A DNA stretch of 64,000 nucleotides from Burkholderia humptydooensis. GTDB lineage: Bacteria; Pseudomonadota; Gammaproteobacteria; Burkholderiales; Burkholderiaceae. A program made the translations under genes and the position numbers. Below the pieces are notes generated by a model. It had not been told where the DNA came from, ran no database searches, and was given only the letters and a program-made list of their open reading frames with translations. Positions 1 through 8,807 of the stretch are shown here, piece by piece (positions within the stretch are counted from its first letter, which is position 1; the number at the start of each line of letters is the position of its first letter). Location: contig NZ_CP013380.1 of assembly GCF_001513745.1 (NCBI RefSeq), forward strand, positions 806,001 through 870,000, given 5' to 3'.

Positions 1-328
1 CGCTCGTGCCGTTGATGAAGGCGCGCGAGCGGCCGCTCGCATCGACGACGCGCCGCAGCATCACCGTGTCGTCGGCGTCGAACGCGTGCTCGTCGAGCCA
101 GCGCGCGACGCGGTCGTGCGGCGTGAATTCGGCGCTGATGTCGGCCCGGCTGCTGCCGGTGCGCACGACGCTCGCGTCGGCGCGCTCGCCGAGCGCGAGC
201 GCGAGCGCATCGATCAGGATCGATTTGCCGGCGCCCGTTTCGCCTGAGAAAACGGTGAAACCGCTGTCGAATTCGAGATCGAGCGCGGCGACGATGACGA
301 AATCGCGGATCGAGAGGTGGCGGAGCAT
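1..328 (-). CDS. recN: DNA repair protein RecN, N-terminal part (runs off the left edge)
   Basis: This is the amino-terminal ~109 residues of RecN, the SMC-like ATPase that acts in recombinational repair of double-strand breaks. The translation starts MLRHLSIRDFVIV and has the Walker A motif SGETGAGKSILIDAL near residue 30, followed by the RecN-type stretch ALGERADASVVR. The ATG at 326-328 (read on the minus strand) opens directly into the conserved first beta strand, so the start is well fixed. nadK lies 29 nt upstream on the same strand, so the two are probably cotranscribed, as in many proteobacteria. The remaining four fifths of the protein is outside the window. Confidence 0.93.
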   Translation of the reverse strand, partial: MLRHLSIRDFVIVAALDLEFDSGFTVFSGETGAGKSILIDALALALGERADASVVRTGSSRADISAEFTPHDRVARWLDEHAFDADDTVMLRRVVDASGRSRAFINGTS

Positions 329-357
329 GGGTGTCGGTCGGAAGGGGGCGTCAGGGC

Positions 358-1260
358 TTATGCGTCGTCGTCTTCTTCGCTCGACGGGTGTTCGTTCCAG
401 TGCAGCTTCTTGCGCAGCGTCGCGTAATAGCTGTAGCCGACCGGGTGCAGGAACGGCACCGTGTGCTTCGAGCGGCGCACCTCGATCGTGTCGTTCAGCT
501 CGAGCGCGGTGAACGACTGCATGTCGAAGTTCACGTTGACGTCGCGCCCGCCGATGATCTGGATCGCGATCTTCGAATCATCCGGCAGCACGATCGGCCG
601 GTTCGACAGCGCGTGCGGCGCGATCGGCACGAGCACGATGCCTTGCAACTGCGGGTGCAGGATCGGCCCCTGCGAGGACAGCGCGTACGCGGTCGAGCCC
701 GTCGGCGTCGCGACGATGAGGCCGTCCGAGCGCTGGTTGTACATGAAGCGGCCGTCGACCGACACGCGCAGCTCGGCCATCCCGGAGAAGCCGCTGCGGT
801 TCACGACGACGTCGTTGAACGCGAGCGCGTGGTAGATCGGCTCGCCGTTGCGCACGATCCGCGCCTCCAGCAGCGTGCGCTCCTCGCGCTCGTAGCTGCC
901 CGCGAGCATCATCGGCACGACTTCCCGCATGTCGGATGCCGGGATGTCGGTGATGAAGCCGAGCCGGCCGTGGTTGATGCCGATGAGCGGCGTCCTGTAC
1001 GGCGCGAGCTGGCGGCCGATGCCGAGCATCGTGCCGTCGCCGCCCAGCACGACCGCGACGTCGGCGCGCGCGCCGATCTCCGCGGGCGTGAGCGCGGGAT
1101 AGCCGGCGCTGCCGATCGCCTGCGCGGTATCCGCCTCGAACACGACTTCGAAGCCGCGCTTCGCGATGCACGCGGCGAGCGATGCGAGCGGCTCGGCGAT
1201 GCCGGGCGTGTTGCTGCGCCCGACGAGCGCGACGGTATGGAATTGGTGGCCGATTTTCAT
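358..1260 (-). CDS. nadK: NAD kinase
   Basis: ATP-dependent NAD kinase of 300 residues, which makes NADP+ from NAD+ in the cytoplasm. The family hallmark GGDGTMLG is near residue 70, and the downstream NAD-binding segments [18 protein letters not shown] and GRDVNVNFD are present. The frame is open for 20 more codons upstream, but [15 protein letters not shown] matches the normal family start, so the ATG at 1260 is used. It precedes recN by 29 nt on the same strand and is divergent from hrcA, with a 132-nt gap holding both upstream regions. The length is normal for the family. Confidence 0.96.
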   Translation of the reverse strand: MKIGHQFHTVALVGRSNTPGIAEPLASLAACIAKRGFEVVFEADTAQAIGSAGYPALTPAEIGARADVAVVLGGDGTMLGIGRQLAPYRTPLIGINHGRLGFITDIPASDMREVVPMMLAGSYEREERTLLEARIVRNGEPIYHALAFNDVVVNRSGFSGMAELRVSVDGRFMYNQRSDGLIVATPTGSTAYALSSQGPILHPQLQGIVLVPIAPHALSNRPIVLPDDSKIAIQIIGGRDVNVNFDMQSFTALELNDTIEVRRSKHTVPFLHPVGYSYYATLRKKLHWNEHPSSEEDDDA

Positions 1261-1392
1261 GCCGGCATTACACCATAGCTCGATGACGAAAAGAACCGCC
1301 CGCCGGCGGCCGGCCGGCAAAACAGGCGCGGGGCGGCGCGGCGCGCAAGCGGCGCTCGCGGGGGCCGCCCGGTTGCGCTAAAATTTTCCATC

Positions 1393-2415
1393 ATGTTAGA
1401 TCCACGCGCACGAACCCTCCTCAAGACGCTGATCGAGCGGTATATCGCCGACGGTCAGCCGGTCGGGTCGCGCACGTTGTCCCGTTATTCCGGGCTCGAG
1501 CTGAGCCCGGCGACGATCCGCAACGTGATGTCCGACCTGGAGGAGCTCGGCCTCGTGTCGAGCCCCCACACGTCGGCGGGGCGGGTGCCGACGCCGCGCG
1601 GCTATCGCCTGTTCGTCGACACGATGCTGACCGTCGAGTCGCCGATCGATTCCGACGCCGTCACGCGGCTCGTGCAGACCACGCTGCAGGCGGGCGAGCC
1701 GCAGCAGAAGGTCGTCGCGGCCGCGGCGAGCGTGCTGTCGAACCTGTCGCAGTTCGCGGGCGTCGTGCTGACGCCGCGCCGCAGCCACGTGTTCAAGCAG
1801 ATCGAGTTCCTGCGCCTGTCCGACAAGCGAATCCTCCTCATCATCGTGACGCCCGAAGGCGACGTGCAGAACCGCATGATCGCGACGCAGCGCGACTACT
1901 CGCCCGCGCAGCTCACCGAGGCGTCGAACTACATCAACGCGCACTTCGCCGGCCTGTCGTTCGACGAGGTGCGCCGCCGGCTGCGCGAGGAAATCGACCA
2001 ACTGCGCGGCGACATGACGGCGCTGATGCACGCGGCCGTCACGGCGAGCACCGAGGAGCCCGACGACGAGGAGACCGTGCTGATCTCCGGCGAGCGCAAC
2101 CTGCTCGAAGTGGCGGATCTGTCGTCCGACATGGCGCGCCTGCGCAAGCTGTTCGACGTGTTCGACCAGAAGACGAGCCTGCTGCAACTGCTCGACGTGT
2201 CGAGCCACGCGCAAGGCGTGCAGATCTTCATCGGCGGCGAATCGACGCTCGTGCCGATCGACGAGATGAGCGTCGTGACCGCGCCGTACGAGGTCAACGG
2301 CCAGATCGTCGGCACGCTCGGCGTGATTGGCCCGACGCGGATGGCGTACAACCGCGTGATTCCGATCGTCGACATCACCGCGCGCCTCCTGTCGTTGACG
2401 CTCAGTCAGCAGTAA
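1393..2415 (+). CDS. hrcA: Heat-inducible transcription repressor HrcA
   Basis: A 340-residue HrcA repressor. HrcA binds CIRCE operators (TTAGCACTC-N9-GAGTGCTAA) upstream of chaperone genes in non-stressed cells and is kept active by GroEL. The N-terminal ~75 residues form the winged-helix part ([17 protein letters not shown], then [32 protein letters not shown]), followed by the GAF-like inserted domain and the C-terminal dimerisation region ending LSLTLSQQ. The short gap before the ATG contains TAAAAT at 1379-1384, so the leader may be very short. Its nearness to grpE/dnaK is the usual beta-proteobacterial arrangement. An intrinsic terminator follows at 2470. Confidence 0.96.
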   Translation: MLDPRARTLLKTLIERYIADGQPVGSRTLSRYSGLELSPATIRNVMSDLEELGLVSSPHTSAGRVPTPRGYRLFVDTMLTVESPIDSDAVTRLVQTTLQAGEPQQKVVAAAASVLSNLSQFAGVVLTPRRSHVFKQIEFLRLSDKRILLIIVTPEGDVQNRMIATQRDYSPAQLTEASNYINAHFAGLSFDEVRRRLREEIDQLRGDMTALMHAAVTASTEEPDDEETVLISGERNLLEVADLSSDMARLRKLFDVFDQKTSLLQLLDVSSHAQGVQIFIGGESTLVPIDEMSVVTAPYEVNGQIVGTLGVIGPTRMAYNRVIPIVDITARLLSLTLSQQ

Positions 2416-2469
2416 CCGGTTCCGTCCGCCTTTCATCGCCGTTTCTTCATACTTTTCTTCACGCTTTTG

Positions 2470-2490
2470 CGGCGTCGGACGCCGTTTTTT
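2470..2490 (+). terminator. Intrinsic terminator after hrcA
   Basis: A short GC stem (CGGCG at 2470-2474 pairing with CGCCG at 2480-2484, extended by a T-A pair) is followed by six T residues at 2485-2490. It sits 55 nt after the hrcA stop and before the hemH promoter region, separating the two transcription units. Confidence 0.65.
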
Positions 2491-2580
2491 CCCGCTCGAA
2501 TCCGTCATCGGCATCGTGCCGCTCCACCGGGCGCCGCGCAATCGGCCGGACGGCCGACTGGTGGCGCCGGGCCGCCCCGC

Positions 2581-2586
2581 TATAAT
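2581..2586 (+). promoter_or_regulatory. -10 element upstream of hemH (TATAAT)
   Basis: A perfect TATAAT hexamer lies 39 nt before the ATG at 2625. No good -35 hexamer is visible at 16-18 nt spacing. If it is a true -10, transcription would begin near 2592-2594, which is after the upstream in-frame GTG at 2589 and argues for the ATG at 2625 as the hemH start. Confidence 0.4.
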
Positions 2587-2624
2587 GAGTGACGTTCGAT
2601 TCGGTGCCCCGGCACGCTCTTTCC

Positions 2625-3692
2625 ATGCGTTTTGACCTCGAACCGCCGTCGCACGCGTCGGCCGCCCACCGCGTCGCCGTGCTGCTCGTCAATCTCGGCA
2701 CGCCCGACGAGCCGACGCCGCGCGCGGTGCGCCGCTATCTTGCGCAGTTCCTGTCCGACCCGCGCGTCGTCGAGATCCCGCAGTTCGTCTGGCAGTTGAT
2801 CCTGCGCACGCTGATCCTGCCGCTGCGCAGCCGCGCGTCCGCGAAGAAGTACGCGGCCGTCTGGCTGCCCGAGGGCTCGCCGCTGCGCGTCCATACGGAG
2901 CGCCAGGTCGAGAGCGTGAAGCCGCTGTTCGCGGCGAACGGCTACCGGGTGATCGTCGACTACGCGATGCGCTACGGCACGCCGAGCATCGCCGACATGC
3001 TCGCGCAACTGAAGCGCGCGGGCGCCGAGCGCGTGCTGCTGCTGCCGATGTACCCGCAATATTCGTCGTCGACCACGGCCACCGCGTTCGATGCGGCGTT
3101 CGCCGCGCTCGGCCGGATGCGCAACCAGCCGGAGGTGCGCACGGTGCGCCACTACGCGGATCACCCGGCCTATGTCCACGCGCTCGCCGAGCAGGTCCGC
3201 CAGTATTGGGCGGCGCACGGCCGGCCGGCATTCGAGTCGGGCGACAAGCTCGTGCTGAGCTTTCACGGCGTGCCGAAGCGCACGCTCGATCTCGGCGATC
3301 CTTACCACGATCAATGCCAGCAGACGGCCGCGCTCTTGATGTCCGCGCTCGGCCTGACGACGTTCGAGTGCCGGGTCACGTTCCAGTCGCGCTTCGGCAA
3401 GGCCGAGTGGCTGCAGCCTTATACGGCGCCGACCCTCAAGGAGCTCGGCACGGCGGGCGTGCGGCGCGCGGACGTGTTCTGCCCCGGCTTCACCGCCGAC
3501 TGCCTCGAGACGATCGAGGAGATCGGAATCGAGGGGCGCGACGAGTTCCTGCACGGCGGCGGCAAGGAGTTCCACCGGATTCCGTGCCTGAACGCGTCGC
3601 CCGCGTGGATCGCGGCGCTCGGCGAGATCGCCGCCGAAAACCTGCAAGGCTGGCCGGTGCGCGTCGCGACGGCGCCGGAAGCCGTGACCTGA
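2625..3692 (+). CDS. hemH: Ferrochelatase
   Basis: Ferrochelatase inserts Fe2+ into protoporphyrin IX as the last step of haem synthesis. The protein has the N-terminal [13 protein letters not shown], the [15 protein letters not shown] segment, the ferrochelatase signature region around [18 protein letters not shown], and the C-terminal [16 protein letters not shown]. From the ATG at 2625 it is 355 residues; an in-frame GTG at 2589 would add 12 residues (a start commonly annotated in relatives, from memory), but a TATAAT just upstream makes the shorter form more likely. hslR follows after 5 nt, so the two are probably translated from one message. Confidence 0.95.
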   Translation: MRFDLEPPSHASAAHRVAVLLVNLGTPDEPTPRAVRRYLAQFLSDPRVVEIPQFVWQLILRTLILPLRSRASAKKYAAVWLPEGSPLRVHTERQVESVKPLFAANGYRVIVDYAMRYGTPSIADMLAQLKRAGAERVLLLPMYPQYSSSTTATAFDAAFAALGRMRNQPEVRTVRHYADHPAYVHALAEQVRQYWAAHGRPAFESGDKLVLSFHGVPKRTLDLGDPYHDQCQQTAALLMSALGLTTFECRVTFQSRFGKAEWLQPYTAPTLKELGTAGVRRADVFCPGFTADCLETIEEIGIEGRDEFLHGGGKEFHRIPCLNASPAWIAALGEIAAENLQGWPVRVATAPEAVT

Positions 3693-3697
3693 TTGCC

Positions 3698-4105
3698 ATG
3701 AATTTCAAGATTTCGACTGCACCCGGCGCGCGGCTGCGCATCGACAAGTGGCTCTGGGCCGCGCGCTTTTTCAAGACCCGCTCGCTCGCGGCCGACGCCG
3801 TCGAGAAAGGGCGGGTGAAGATCGGCGGCGCGGCCGTCAAGCCGGCGAAGGAAGTGCGCGTCGGCGACCGGGTCGACGTGACGATCGAGCATGTCGTCTG
3901 GGAAGTCGACGTGCTCGGCGTGTGCGACGTGCGCGGGCCGGCGAGCGTCGCGCAGACGCTCTACGCGGAGACGGAAGCGGGGCGGGCGAAGCGCGTTGCC
4001 GAGCTCGAGCGGCGCCGGCATTTCCGGGAGCCGTCGGCCGAACTGCACGGGCGGCCGACGAAGCGGGACCGCCGGATCATCGACAGATTTTCGAATGGGG
4101 GCTGA
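3698..4105 (+). CDS. hslR: Heat shock protein 15 (S4-domain RNA-binding protein)
   Basis: A 135-residue HslR/Hsp15 homologue. The S4 RNA-binding domain occupies residues ~10-70 (RLRIDKWLWAARFFKTRSLA, then VKIGGAAVKPAKEVRVGD), followed by a basic tail. In E. coli, Hsp15 binds 50S subunits that carry a stranded peptidyl-tRNA and helps rescue them after heat stress. The ATG at 3698 is 5 nt after the hemH stop. Placement between hrcA/hemH and grpE/dnaK fits a heat-shock role. Its last 29 nt overlap a small antisense reading frame at 4077-4238. Confidence 0.93.
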   Translation: MNFKISTAPGARLRIDKWLWAARFFKTRSLAADAVEKGRVKIGGAAVKPAKEVRVGDRVDVTIEHVVWEVDVLGVCDVRGPASVAQTLYAETEAGRAKRVAELERRRHFREPSAELHGRPTKRDRRIIDRFSNGG

Positions 4106-4238
4106 ACAGTTGATCGAACGTCGCGCGAGCGCCGCCGTATTCCGTCGTGCGTTCGGTGACGGCGCCAGATAGGCAGATGGTTGTCGTGCCGGCGATGAGT
4201 ACCAGCGCGACTGCCGAAATAGCGAAGGTCAGTTTCAC
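4077..4238 (-). CDS. Small hypothetical membrane or secreted peptide (53 aa)
   Basis: A 53-residue reading frame that starts with GTG at 4238 behind a good Shine-Dalgarno-like GGGGGAG. The first ~28 residues (VKLTFAISAVALVLIAGTT) look like a signal peptide or single membrane segment, and the tail is ERTTEYGGARATFDQLF. I do not recognise a family. It overlaps the 3' end of hslR by 29 nt, tail to tail. In favour of a real gene are the ribosome site and the hydrophobic start; against it are its size and the lack of a recognised homologue. Confidence 0.45.
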   Translation of the reverse strand: MKLTFAISAVALVLIAGTTTICLSGAVTERTTEYGGARATFDQLFSPHSKICR

Positions 4239-4483
4239 GGTACTCCCCCTCGAGAAGACGGGTGAAAGGGCCTTGGGTCCGGTGTCGGGCGCTGTCGGGG
4301 CAGGGTATACGCGGTTCCCGACGCGCTTGTCGCAAGTGTAGTTCAGTGGACTGTTGCGATCCAGCGAACGGTCGGTAAGGGTTGTTACAGGCCGTTTCGG
4401 CCCGAATCCGGGCTTGTCGCCCGCCGTGCACCGCATCGCGGCGCGACGCCGCCGGCAGGGGCGCGGCGGCGCCGGAATCCCCT

Positions 4484-4511
4484 CTTGAAATCACTGCCCG
4501 AGGCCCCATTT
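4484..4511 (+). promoter_or_regulatory. Sigma-32 (RpoH) heat-shock promoter of grpE
   Basis: CTTGAAA at 4484-4490 and CCCCATTT at 4504-4511, spaced by 13 nt, match the RpoH consensus CTTGAAA-N11-16-CCCCATnT almost exactly. Transcription would start near 4518-4520, giving an ~85-nt leader before the grpE ATG at 4605. The layout is copied at dnaK (5315-5342). Confidence 0.85.
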
Positions 4512-4604
4512 GCACCGATATTGTGCGGCGCCGGCCGTTTGCGCGAACAGGCGCGAAACCGGCTGCCGTTTTGGCTTTAACCTCTAAATCGACTTTCTAG
4601 CGAT

Positions 4605-5141
4605 ATGGAAAACACGCAAGAGAACCCGACTGACCAAACGACTGAGGAAACCGGTCGCGAGGCGCAGGCCGCGGAAAACGCGGCGCCGGCTGCCGAAGCC
4701 GCGCTCGCCGAGGCTCAAGCCAAGATCGCCGAGCTGCAGGAGAGCTTCCTGCGCGCGAAGGCGGAAACCGAGAACGTGCGCCGCCGCGCGCAGGAAGACG
4801 TCGCGAAGGCGCACAAGTTCGCGATCGAGAATTTCGCCGAACACCTGCTGCCCGTGCTCGACAGCCTAGAGGCGGCGGTGGGCGACACGTCCGGCGATCT
4901 CGCGAAGGTCCGCGAGGGCGTCGAGCTGACGCTGCGCCAATTGACGAGCGCGCTCGAGAAGGGCCGCGTCGCGGCGCTCAATCCGGTCGGCGAGAAGTTC
5001 GATCCGCACCTGCACCAGGCGATCTCGATGGTGCCGGCCGACCAGGAGCCGAACACGGTCGTCGCCGTATTGCAGAAGGGCTACACGATCGCCGACCGCG
5101 TGCTGCGCCCGGCGCTTGTGACGGTCTCGCAGCCGAAGTAA
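4605..5141 (+). CDS. grpE: Nucleotide exchange factor GrpE
   Basis: GrpE (178 residues) is the DnaK nucleotide exchange factor. The N-terminal ~35 residues are acidic, low-complexity and rich in Glu/Ala/Thr; residues ~35-95 form the long dimerising helix ([23 protein letters not shown]), then the four-helix bundle, and the C-terminal beta domain contains [13 protein letters not shown] and [16 protein letters not shown]. Expression is predicted from the RpoH promoter just upstream. dnaK follows after 288 nt with its own heat-shock promoter, so grpE may be transcribed alone or read through. Confidence 0.96.
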   Translation: MENTQENPTDQTTEETGREAQAAENAAPAAEAALAEAQAKIAELQESFLRAKAETENVRRRAQEDVAKAHKFAIENFAEHLLPVLDSLEAAVGDTSGDLAKVREGVELTLRQLTSALEKGRVAALNPVGEKFDPHLHQAISMVPADQEPNTVVAVLQKGYTIADRVLRPALVTVSQPK

Positions 5142-5198
5142 GGGGCGGCGGCGATAGCGGGCACGGGCGTCGACGCGACCGCGTTCGCGGCGTTCGAC

Positions 5199-5282
5199 AT
5201 GCAGGAGCTGGACGCCGCGAACCTCGACGCCGGGCTCGCGCTCGCGCGCCGCTGTGGACGAAGCGGGCCGCCCGGCCGATTG
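5199..5282 (+). pseudogene. Possible remnant of a thioredoxin-like gene start
   Basis: The stretch MQELDAANLDAGLALA resembles the first helix of thioredoxin-family proteins (LDAANFDA-type), but the frame then loses any WCGPC-like motif and runs into the dnaK promoter region. It may be the stump of a small thioredoxin gene, or coincidence. No ribosome site is visible. Confidence 0.2.
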
Positions 5283-5294
5283 AAAAAATTTAAT

Positions 5295-5349
5295 GGCCGC
5301 ATCGCTTTCAGGGTCTTGAAAACGATGCGGCCGCACTCATTTCGAGTGC
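5295..5349 (+). promoter_or_regulatory. Sigma-32 promoter of dnaK inside a hairpin, followed by a CIRCE-like palindrome
   Basis: CTTGAAA at 5315-5321 is followed after 13 nt by ACTCATTT at 5335-5342, a 6/8 match to the RpoH -10, with the same spacing as the grpE promoter. The -35 lies in a strong inverted repeat: GGCCGCATCG (5295-5304) pairs with CGATGCGGCC (5323-5332), with an inner TTTCA/TGAAA. The -10 overlaps GCACTC-ATTTC-GAGTGC (5333-5349), whose half-sites equal the inner halves of the HrcA operator CIRCE, but with a 5-nt rather than 9-nt spacer. The sigma-32 assignment is firm; the HrcA link is conjecture. Confidence 0.65.
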
Positions 5350-5429
5350 AGAGTCGAATCTGGCGCGGCCAGGCGGGCAGCCACCCGCCGATGCCGCAGC
5401 GAACAAGGATTTCTGGAGATTAGGAAAAA

Positions 5430-7379
5430 ATGGGAAAGATCATCGGTATTGACCTCGGCACCACGAACTCGTGCGTTGCGATCATGGAAGGCAACCAGGT
5501 CAAGGTCATCGAGAACTCGGAAGGCGCACGCACGACGCCGTCGATCATCGCGTACATGGACGACAACGAAGTGCTCGTCGGCGCGCCTGCCAAGCGTCAA
5601 TCGGTGACGAACCCGAAGAACACGCTCTTCGCGGTCAAGCGCCTGATCGGCCGCCGCTTCGAAGAGAAGGAAGTGCAGAAGGACATCGGCCTGATGCCGT
5701 ACTCGATCATCAAGGCGGATAACGGCGACGCATGGGTCCAAGCGCACGGCGAGAAGCTCGCGCCGCCGCAAGTGTCGGCCGAAGTGCTGCGCAAGATGAA
5801 GAAAACCGCTGAGGATTACCTCGGCGAGCCGGTCACGGAAGCCGTGATCACGGTGCCGGCGTACTTCAACGACAGCCAGCGCCAGGCGACGAAGGACGCG
5901 GGCCGCATCGCCGGCCTCGAAGTCAAGCGGATCATCAACGAGCCGACGGCCGCCGCGCTCGCGTTCGGCCTCGACAAGGCCGAGAAGGGCGACCGCAAGA
6001 TCGCCGTGTATGACCTCGGCGGCGGCACGTTCGACGTGTCGATCATCGAGATCGCGGATGTCGACGGCGAGATGCAGTTCGAAGTGCTGTCGACGAACGG
6101 CGACACGTTCCTCGGCGGCGAGGACTTCGACCAGCGCATCATCGATTACATCATCGGCGAGTTCAAGAAGGAGCAGGGCGTCGACCTCTCGAAGGACGTG
6201 CTCGCGCTGCAGCGCCTGAAGGAAGCCGCCGAAAAGGCGAAGATCGAGCTTTCGTCGAGCCAGCAGACCGAAATCAACCTGCCGTACATCACGGCCGACG
6301 CGTCGGGCCCGAAGCACCTGAACCTGAAGGTCACGCGCGCGAAGCTCGAGGCGCTCGTCGAGGAGCTCGTCGAGCGCACGATCGAGCCGTGCCGCATCGC
6401 GATCAAGGACGCGGGCGTCAAGGTGTCGGACATCGACGACGTGATTCTCGTCGGCGGCCAGACGCGCATGCCGAAGGTCCAGGAGAAGGTGAAGGAGTTC
6501 TTCGGCAAGGAGCCGCGCCGCGACGTGAACCCGGACGAAGCCGTCGCCGTCGGCGCGGCGATCCAGGGCCAGGTGCTCTCGGGCGACCGCAAGGACGTGC
6601 TGCTGCTCGACGTGACCCCGCTGTCGCTCGGCATCGAGACGCTGGGCGGCGTGATGACGAAGATGATCAACAAGAACACGACGATCCCGACGAAGCACTC
6701 GCAGGTGTATTCGACTGCGGACGACAACCAGGGCGCCGTGACGATCAAGGTGTTCCAGGGCGAACGCGAGATGGCGGCGGGCAACAAGCTGCTCGGCGAG
6801 TTCAACCTCGAAGGCATCCCGCCCGCGCCGCGCGGCGTGCCGCAGATCGAAGTGACCTTCGACATCGACGCGAACGGCATCCTGCACGTCGGCGCGAAGG
6901 ACAAGGCGACCGGCAAGGAAAACAAGATCACGATCAAGGCGAACTCGGGCCTGTCCGAAGCCGAGATCGAGAAGATGGTGAAGGACGCGGAAGCGAACGC
7001 GGCGGAAGACCACAAGCTGCGCGAGCTCGCCGAATCCCGCAACCAGGGCGACGCGCTCGTGCACAGCACGAAGAAGGCGCTCACCGAGTACGGCGACAAG
7101 CTGGAGGCGGGCGAGAAGGAGAAGATCGAAGCGGCGCTCAAGGAACTCGAGGACGTGCTGAAGAACGCGTCGAGCGACAAGGCGGCGATCGACGCGAAGA
7201 TCGAAGCGGTCGCGACGTCGTCGCAGAAGCTCGGCGAGAAGATGTACGCCGACATGCAGGCGCAGCAGGCAGGCGCCGCGGGCGCGGCCGGTGCGGCAGC
7301 AGACGGCGCGGCGCAGGGCGGCGCGCAGACGGTGGACGACGTCGTCGACGCCGACTTCAAGGAAGTGAAGAAGGACTGA
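5430..7379 (+). CDS. dnaK: Chaperone protein DnaK (Hsp70)
   Basis: DnaK of 649 residues, the ATP-dependent Hsp70 that binds exposed hydrophobic segments of client proteins. The nucleotide-binding domain starts [17 protein letters not shown] and carries the [15 protein letters not shown] and [14 protein letters not shown] signatures; the linker [16 protein letters not shown] leads into the substrate-binding domain, and the C-terminal tail is the Ala/Gly-rich linker ending [14 protein letters not shown], the normal co-chaperone-binding end. The ribosome site TGGAGATTAGGA precedes the ATG. A clear intrinsic terminator follows at 7397. The long open frame on the opposite strand is a codon-bias artefact. 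Confidence 0.98.
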   Translation: MGKIIGIDLGTTNSCVAIMEGNQVKVIENSEGARTTPSIIAYMDDNEVLVGAPAKRQSVTNPKNTLFAVKRLIGRRFEEKEVQKDIGLMPYSIIKADNGDAWVQAHGEKLAPPQVSAEVLRKMKKTAEDYLGEPVTEAVITVPAYFNDSQRQATKDAGRIAGLEVKRIINEPTAAALAFGLDKAEKGDRKIAVYDLGGGTFDVSIIEIADVDGEMQFEVLSTNGDTFLGGEDFDQRIIDYIIGEFKKEQGVDLSKDVLALQRLKEAAEKAKIELSSSQQTEINLPYITADASGPKHLNLKVTRAKLEALVEELVERTIEPCRIAIKDAGVKVSDIDDVILVGGQTRMPKVQEKVKEFFGKEPRRDVNPDEAVAVGAAIQGQVLSGDRKDVLLLDVTPLSLGIETLGGVMTKMINKNTTIPTKHSQVYSTADDNQGAVTIKVFQGEREMAAGNKLLGEFNLEGIPPAPRGVPQIEVTFDIDANGILHVGAKDKATGKENKITIKANSGLSEAEIEKMVKDAEANAAEDHKLRELAESRNQGDALVHSTKKALTEYGDKLEAGEKEKIEAALKELEDVLKNASSDKAAIDAKIEAVATSSQKLGEKMYADMQAQQAGAAGAAGAAADGAAQGGAQTVDDVVDADFKEVKKD

Positions 7380-7396
7380 AGCCGGGTCGCGGTCGA

Positions 7397-7438
7397 CCGC
7401 GCCGGGCACCCCCGATCGGGGTGCGCGGCGCGGTTTTT
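7397..7438 (+). terminator. Intrinsic terminator after dnaK
   Basis: A 16-bp GC-rich stem with a single mismatch (CCGCGCCGGGCACCCC against GGGGTGCGCGGCGCGG) closes on a GATC-containing loop and is followed by TTTTT at 7434-7438. It starts 18 nt after the dnaK stop, so dnaJ probably depends on read-through or on its own promoter in the 200 nt that follow. I could not identify a convincing dnaJ promoter there. Confidence 0.85.
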
Positions 7439-7642
7439 CCGGGTCCGTTTCTTCACTGCCGAATTGGCGGATCATACTTGCGCCTGGCGGGCCTCGCGGC
7501 TCTCCGGGCACATTTGTTTTATGGCGAGCGCCGCGCCGGCCGGCTTCTGCGGGCCGGCGGGCGCGGCGCTCAACCAGTCGCAAGACTTAATGGAAGCGAG
7601 AGGAGCCGTTGCGCGCGCTTCGCGCGGCGGCATTGAAACGAT

Positions 7643-8776
7643 ATGGCGAAACGGGATTACTACGAGGTTCTGGGCGTCGCGAAGAACGCGAGCGACGACG
7701 AAATCAAGAAGGCATATCGCAAGCTCGCGATGAAGTACCACCCCGACCGCAATCCGGACAGCAAGAATGCGGAAGAGCATTTCAAGGAAGCGAAGGAAGC
7801 CTATGAAATGCTGTCGGATAGCCAGAAGCGTGCGGCTTACGACCAGTACGGCCACGCGGGCGTCGATCCGAACATGGGGGCGGCCGGCGCGCAAGGCTTC
7901 GGCGGCTTCGCCGATGCGTTCGGCGACATCTTCGGCGACATTTTCGGCCAGGCGGCGGCGGGCGGCGGCCGCGGGCGCGGCGGCCCGCAGGTGTATCGCG
8001 GCGCGGACCTGCGCTACAGCATGGAGATCACGCTCGAGCAGGCGGCGCACGGCTACGACACGCAGATCCGCGTGCCGAGCTGGGCGTCGTGCGGCGTCTG
8101 TCACGGCTCGGGCGCGAAGCCGGGCACGAAGCCGGAAACCTGCCCGACCTGTCACGGCCAGGGCACGGTGCGGATGTCCCAGGGCTTCTTCAGCATCCAG
8201 CAGACCTGCCCGAAGTGCCACGGCACCGGCACCTACATCCCGGAGCCGTGCGCGCACTGCCATGGCTCGGGCAAGGTGAAGGAAACCAAGACGCTCGAAG
8301 TGAAGATTCCGGCGGGCATCGACGACGGCATGCGAATCCGCTCGGCCGGCAACGGCGAGCCGGGCATCAACGGCGGGCCGTCCGGCGACCTGTACGTCGA
8401 GATCCACATCAAGCCGCACCCGGTGTTCGAGCGCGACGGCGACGATCTGCACTGCCAGATGCCGATTCCGTTCACGACGGCCGCGCTGGGCGGCGAGATC
8501 GAAGTGCCGACGCTCGCCGGCCGCGCATCGTTCACGGTGGCGGAAGGCACGCAGTCGGGCAAGACGTTCCGTTTGCGCGGTAAGGGCGTCAAGGGGCTGC
8601 GCTCGAGCATCGCAGGCGATCTGTACGTGCACGTGCAGGTCGAGACGCCCGTGAAGCTCACCGAGCAGCAGCGCGATTTGCTCAAGCAGTTCGAGAAATC
8701 GCTCGCGGAAGGCGGCCCGCGTCACAGCCCGCAGAGCAAGAGCTGGTTCGACCGGGTGAAGAGCTTCTTCGAGTGA
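7643..8776 (+). CDS. dnaJ: Chaperone protein DnaJ (Hsp40)
   Basis: A 377-residue type I J protein that delivers clients to DnaK and stimulates its ATPase. Domains in order: J domain (residues 1-70, with HPDRN near 33), Gly/Phe-rich linker (~75-115, [21 protein letters not shown]), zinc domain with four CxxCxGxG repeats ([36 protein letters not shown]), and the C-terminal substrate-binding domains with [17 protein letters not shown]. All four cysteine pairs are intact. It follows dnaK in the standard order. Confidence 0.97.
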   Translation: MAKRDYYEVLGVAKNASDDEIKKAYRKLAMKYHPDRNPDSKNAEEHFKEAKEAYEMLSDSQKRAAYDQYGHAGVDPNMGAAGAQGFGGFADAFGDIFGDIFGQAAAGGGRGRGGPQVYRGADLRYSMEITLEQAAHGYDTQIRVPSWASCGVCHGSGAKPGTKPETCPTCHGQGTVRMSQGFFSIQQTCPKCHGTGTYIPEPCAHCHGSGKVKETKTLEVKIPAGIDDGMRIRSAGNGEPGINGGPSGDLYVEIHIKPHPVFERDGDDLHCQMPIPFTTAALGGEIEVPTLAGRASFTVAEGTQSGKTFRLRGKGVKGLRSSIAGDLYVHVQVETPVKLTEQQRDLLKQFEKSLAEGGPRHSPQSKSWFDRVKSFFE

Positions 8777-8807
8777 CGCAACGGCGGCAGCGCGCAGGTG
8801 ATGCAGG

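Noticed and set aside
2589..2624. Twelve-residue N-terminal extension of ferrochelatase from a GTG
   Set aside because: The GTG lies at or before the transcription start predicted from the TATAAT at 2581; kept only as an alternative start.
5337..7583. A 748-codon open frame antisense to dnaK
   Set aside because: Long antisense frames opposite dnaK are a known codon-bias artefact; this one has Arg/Leu/Asp-rich low-complexity sequence and no ribosome site.
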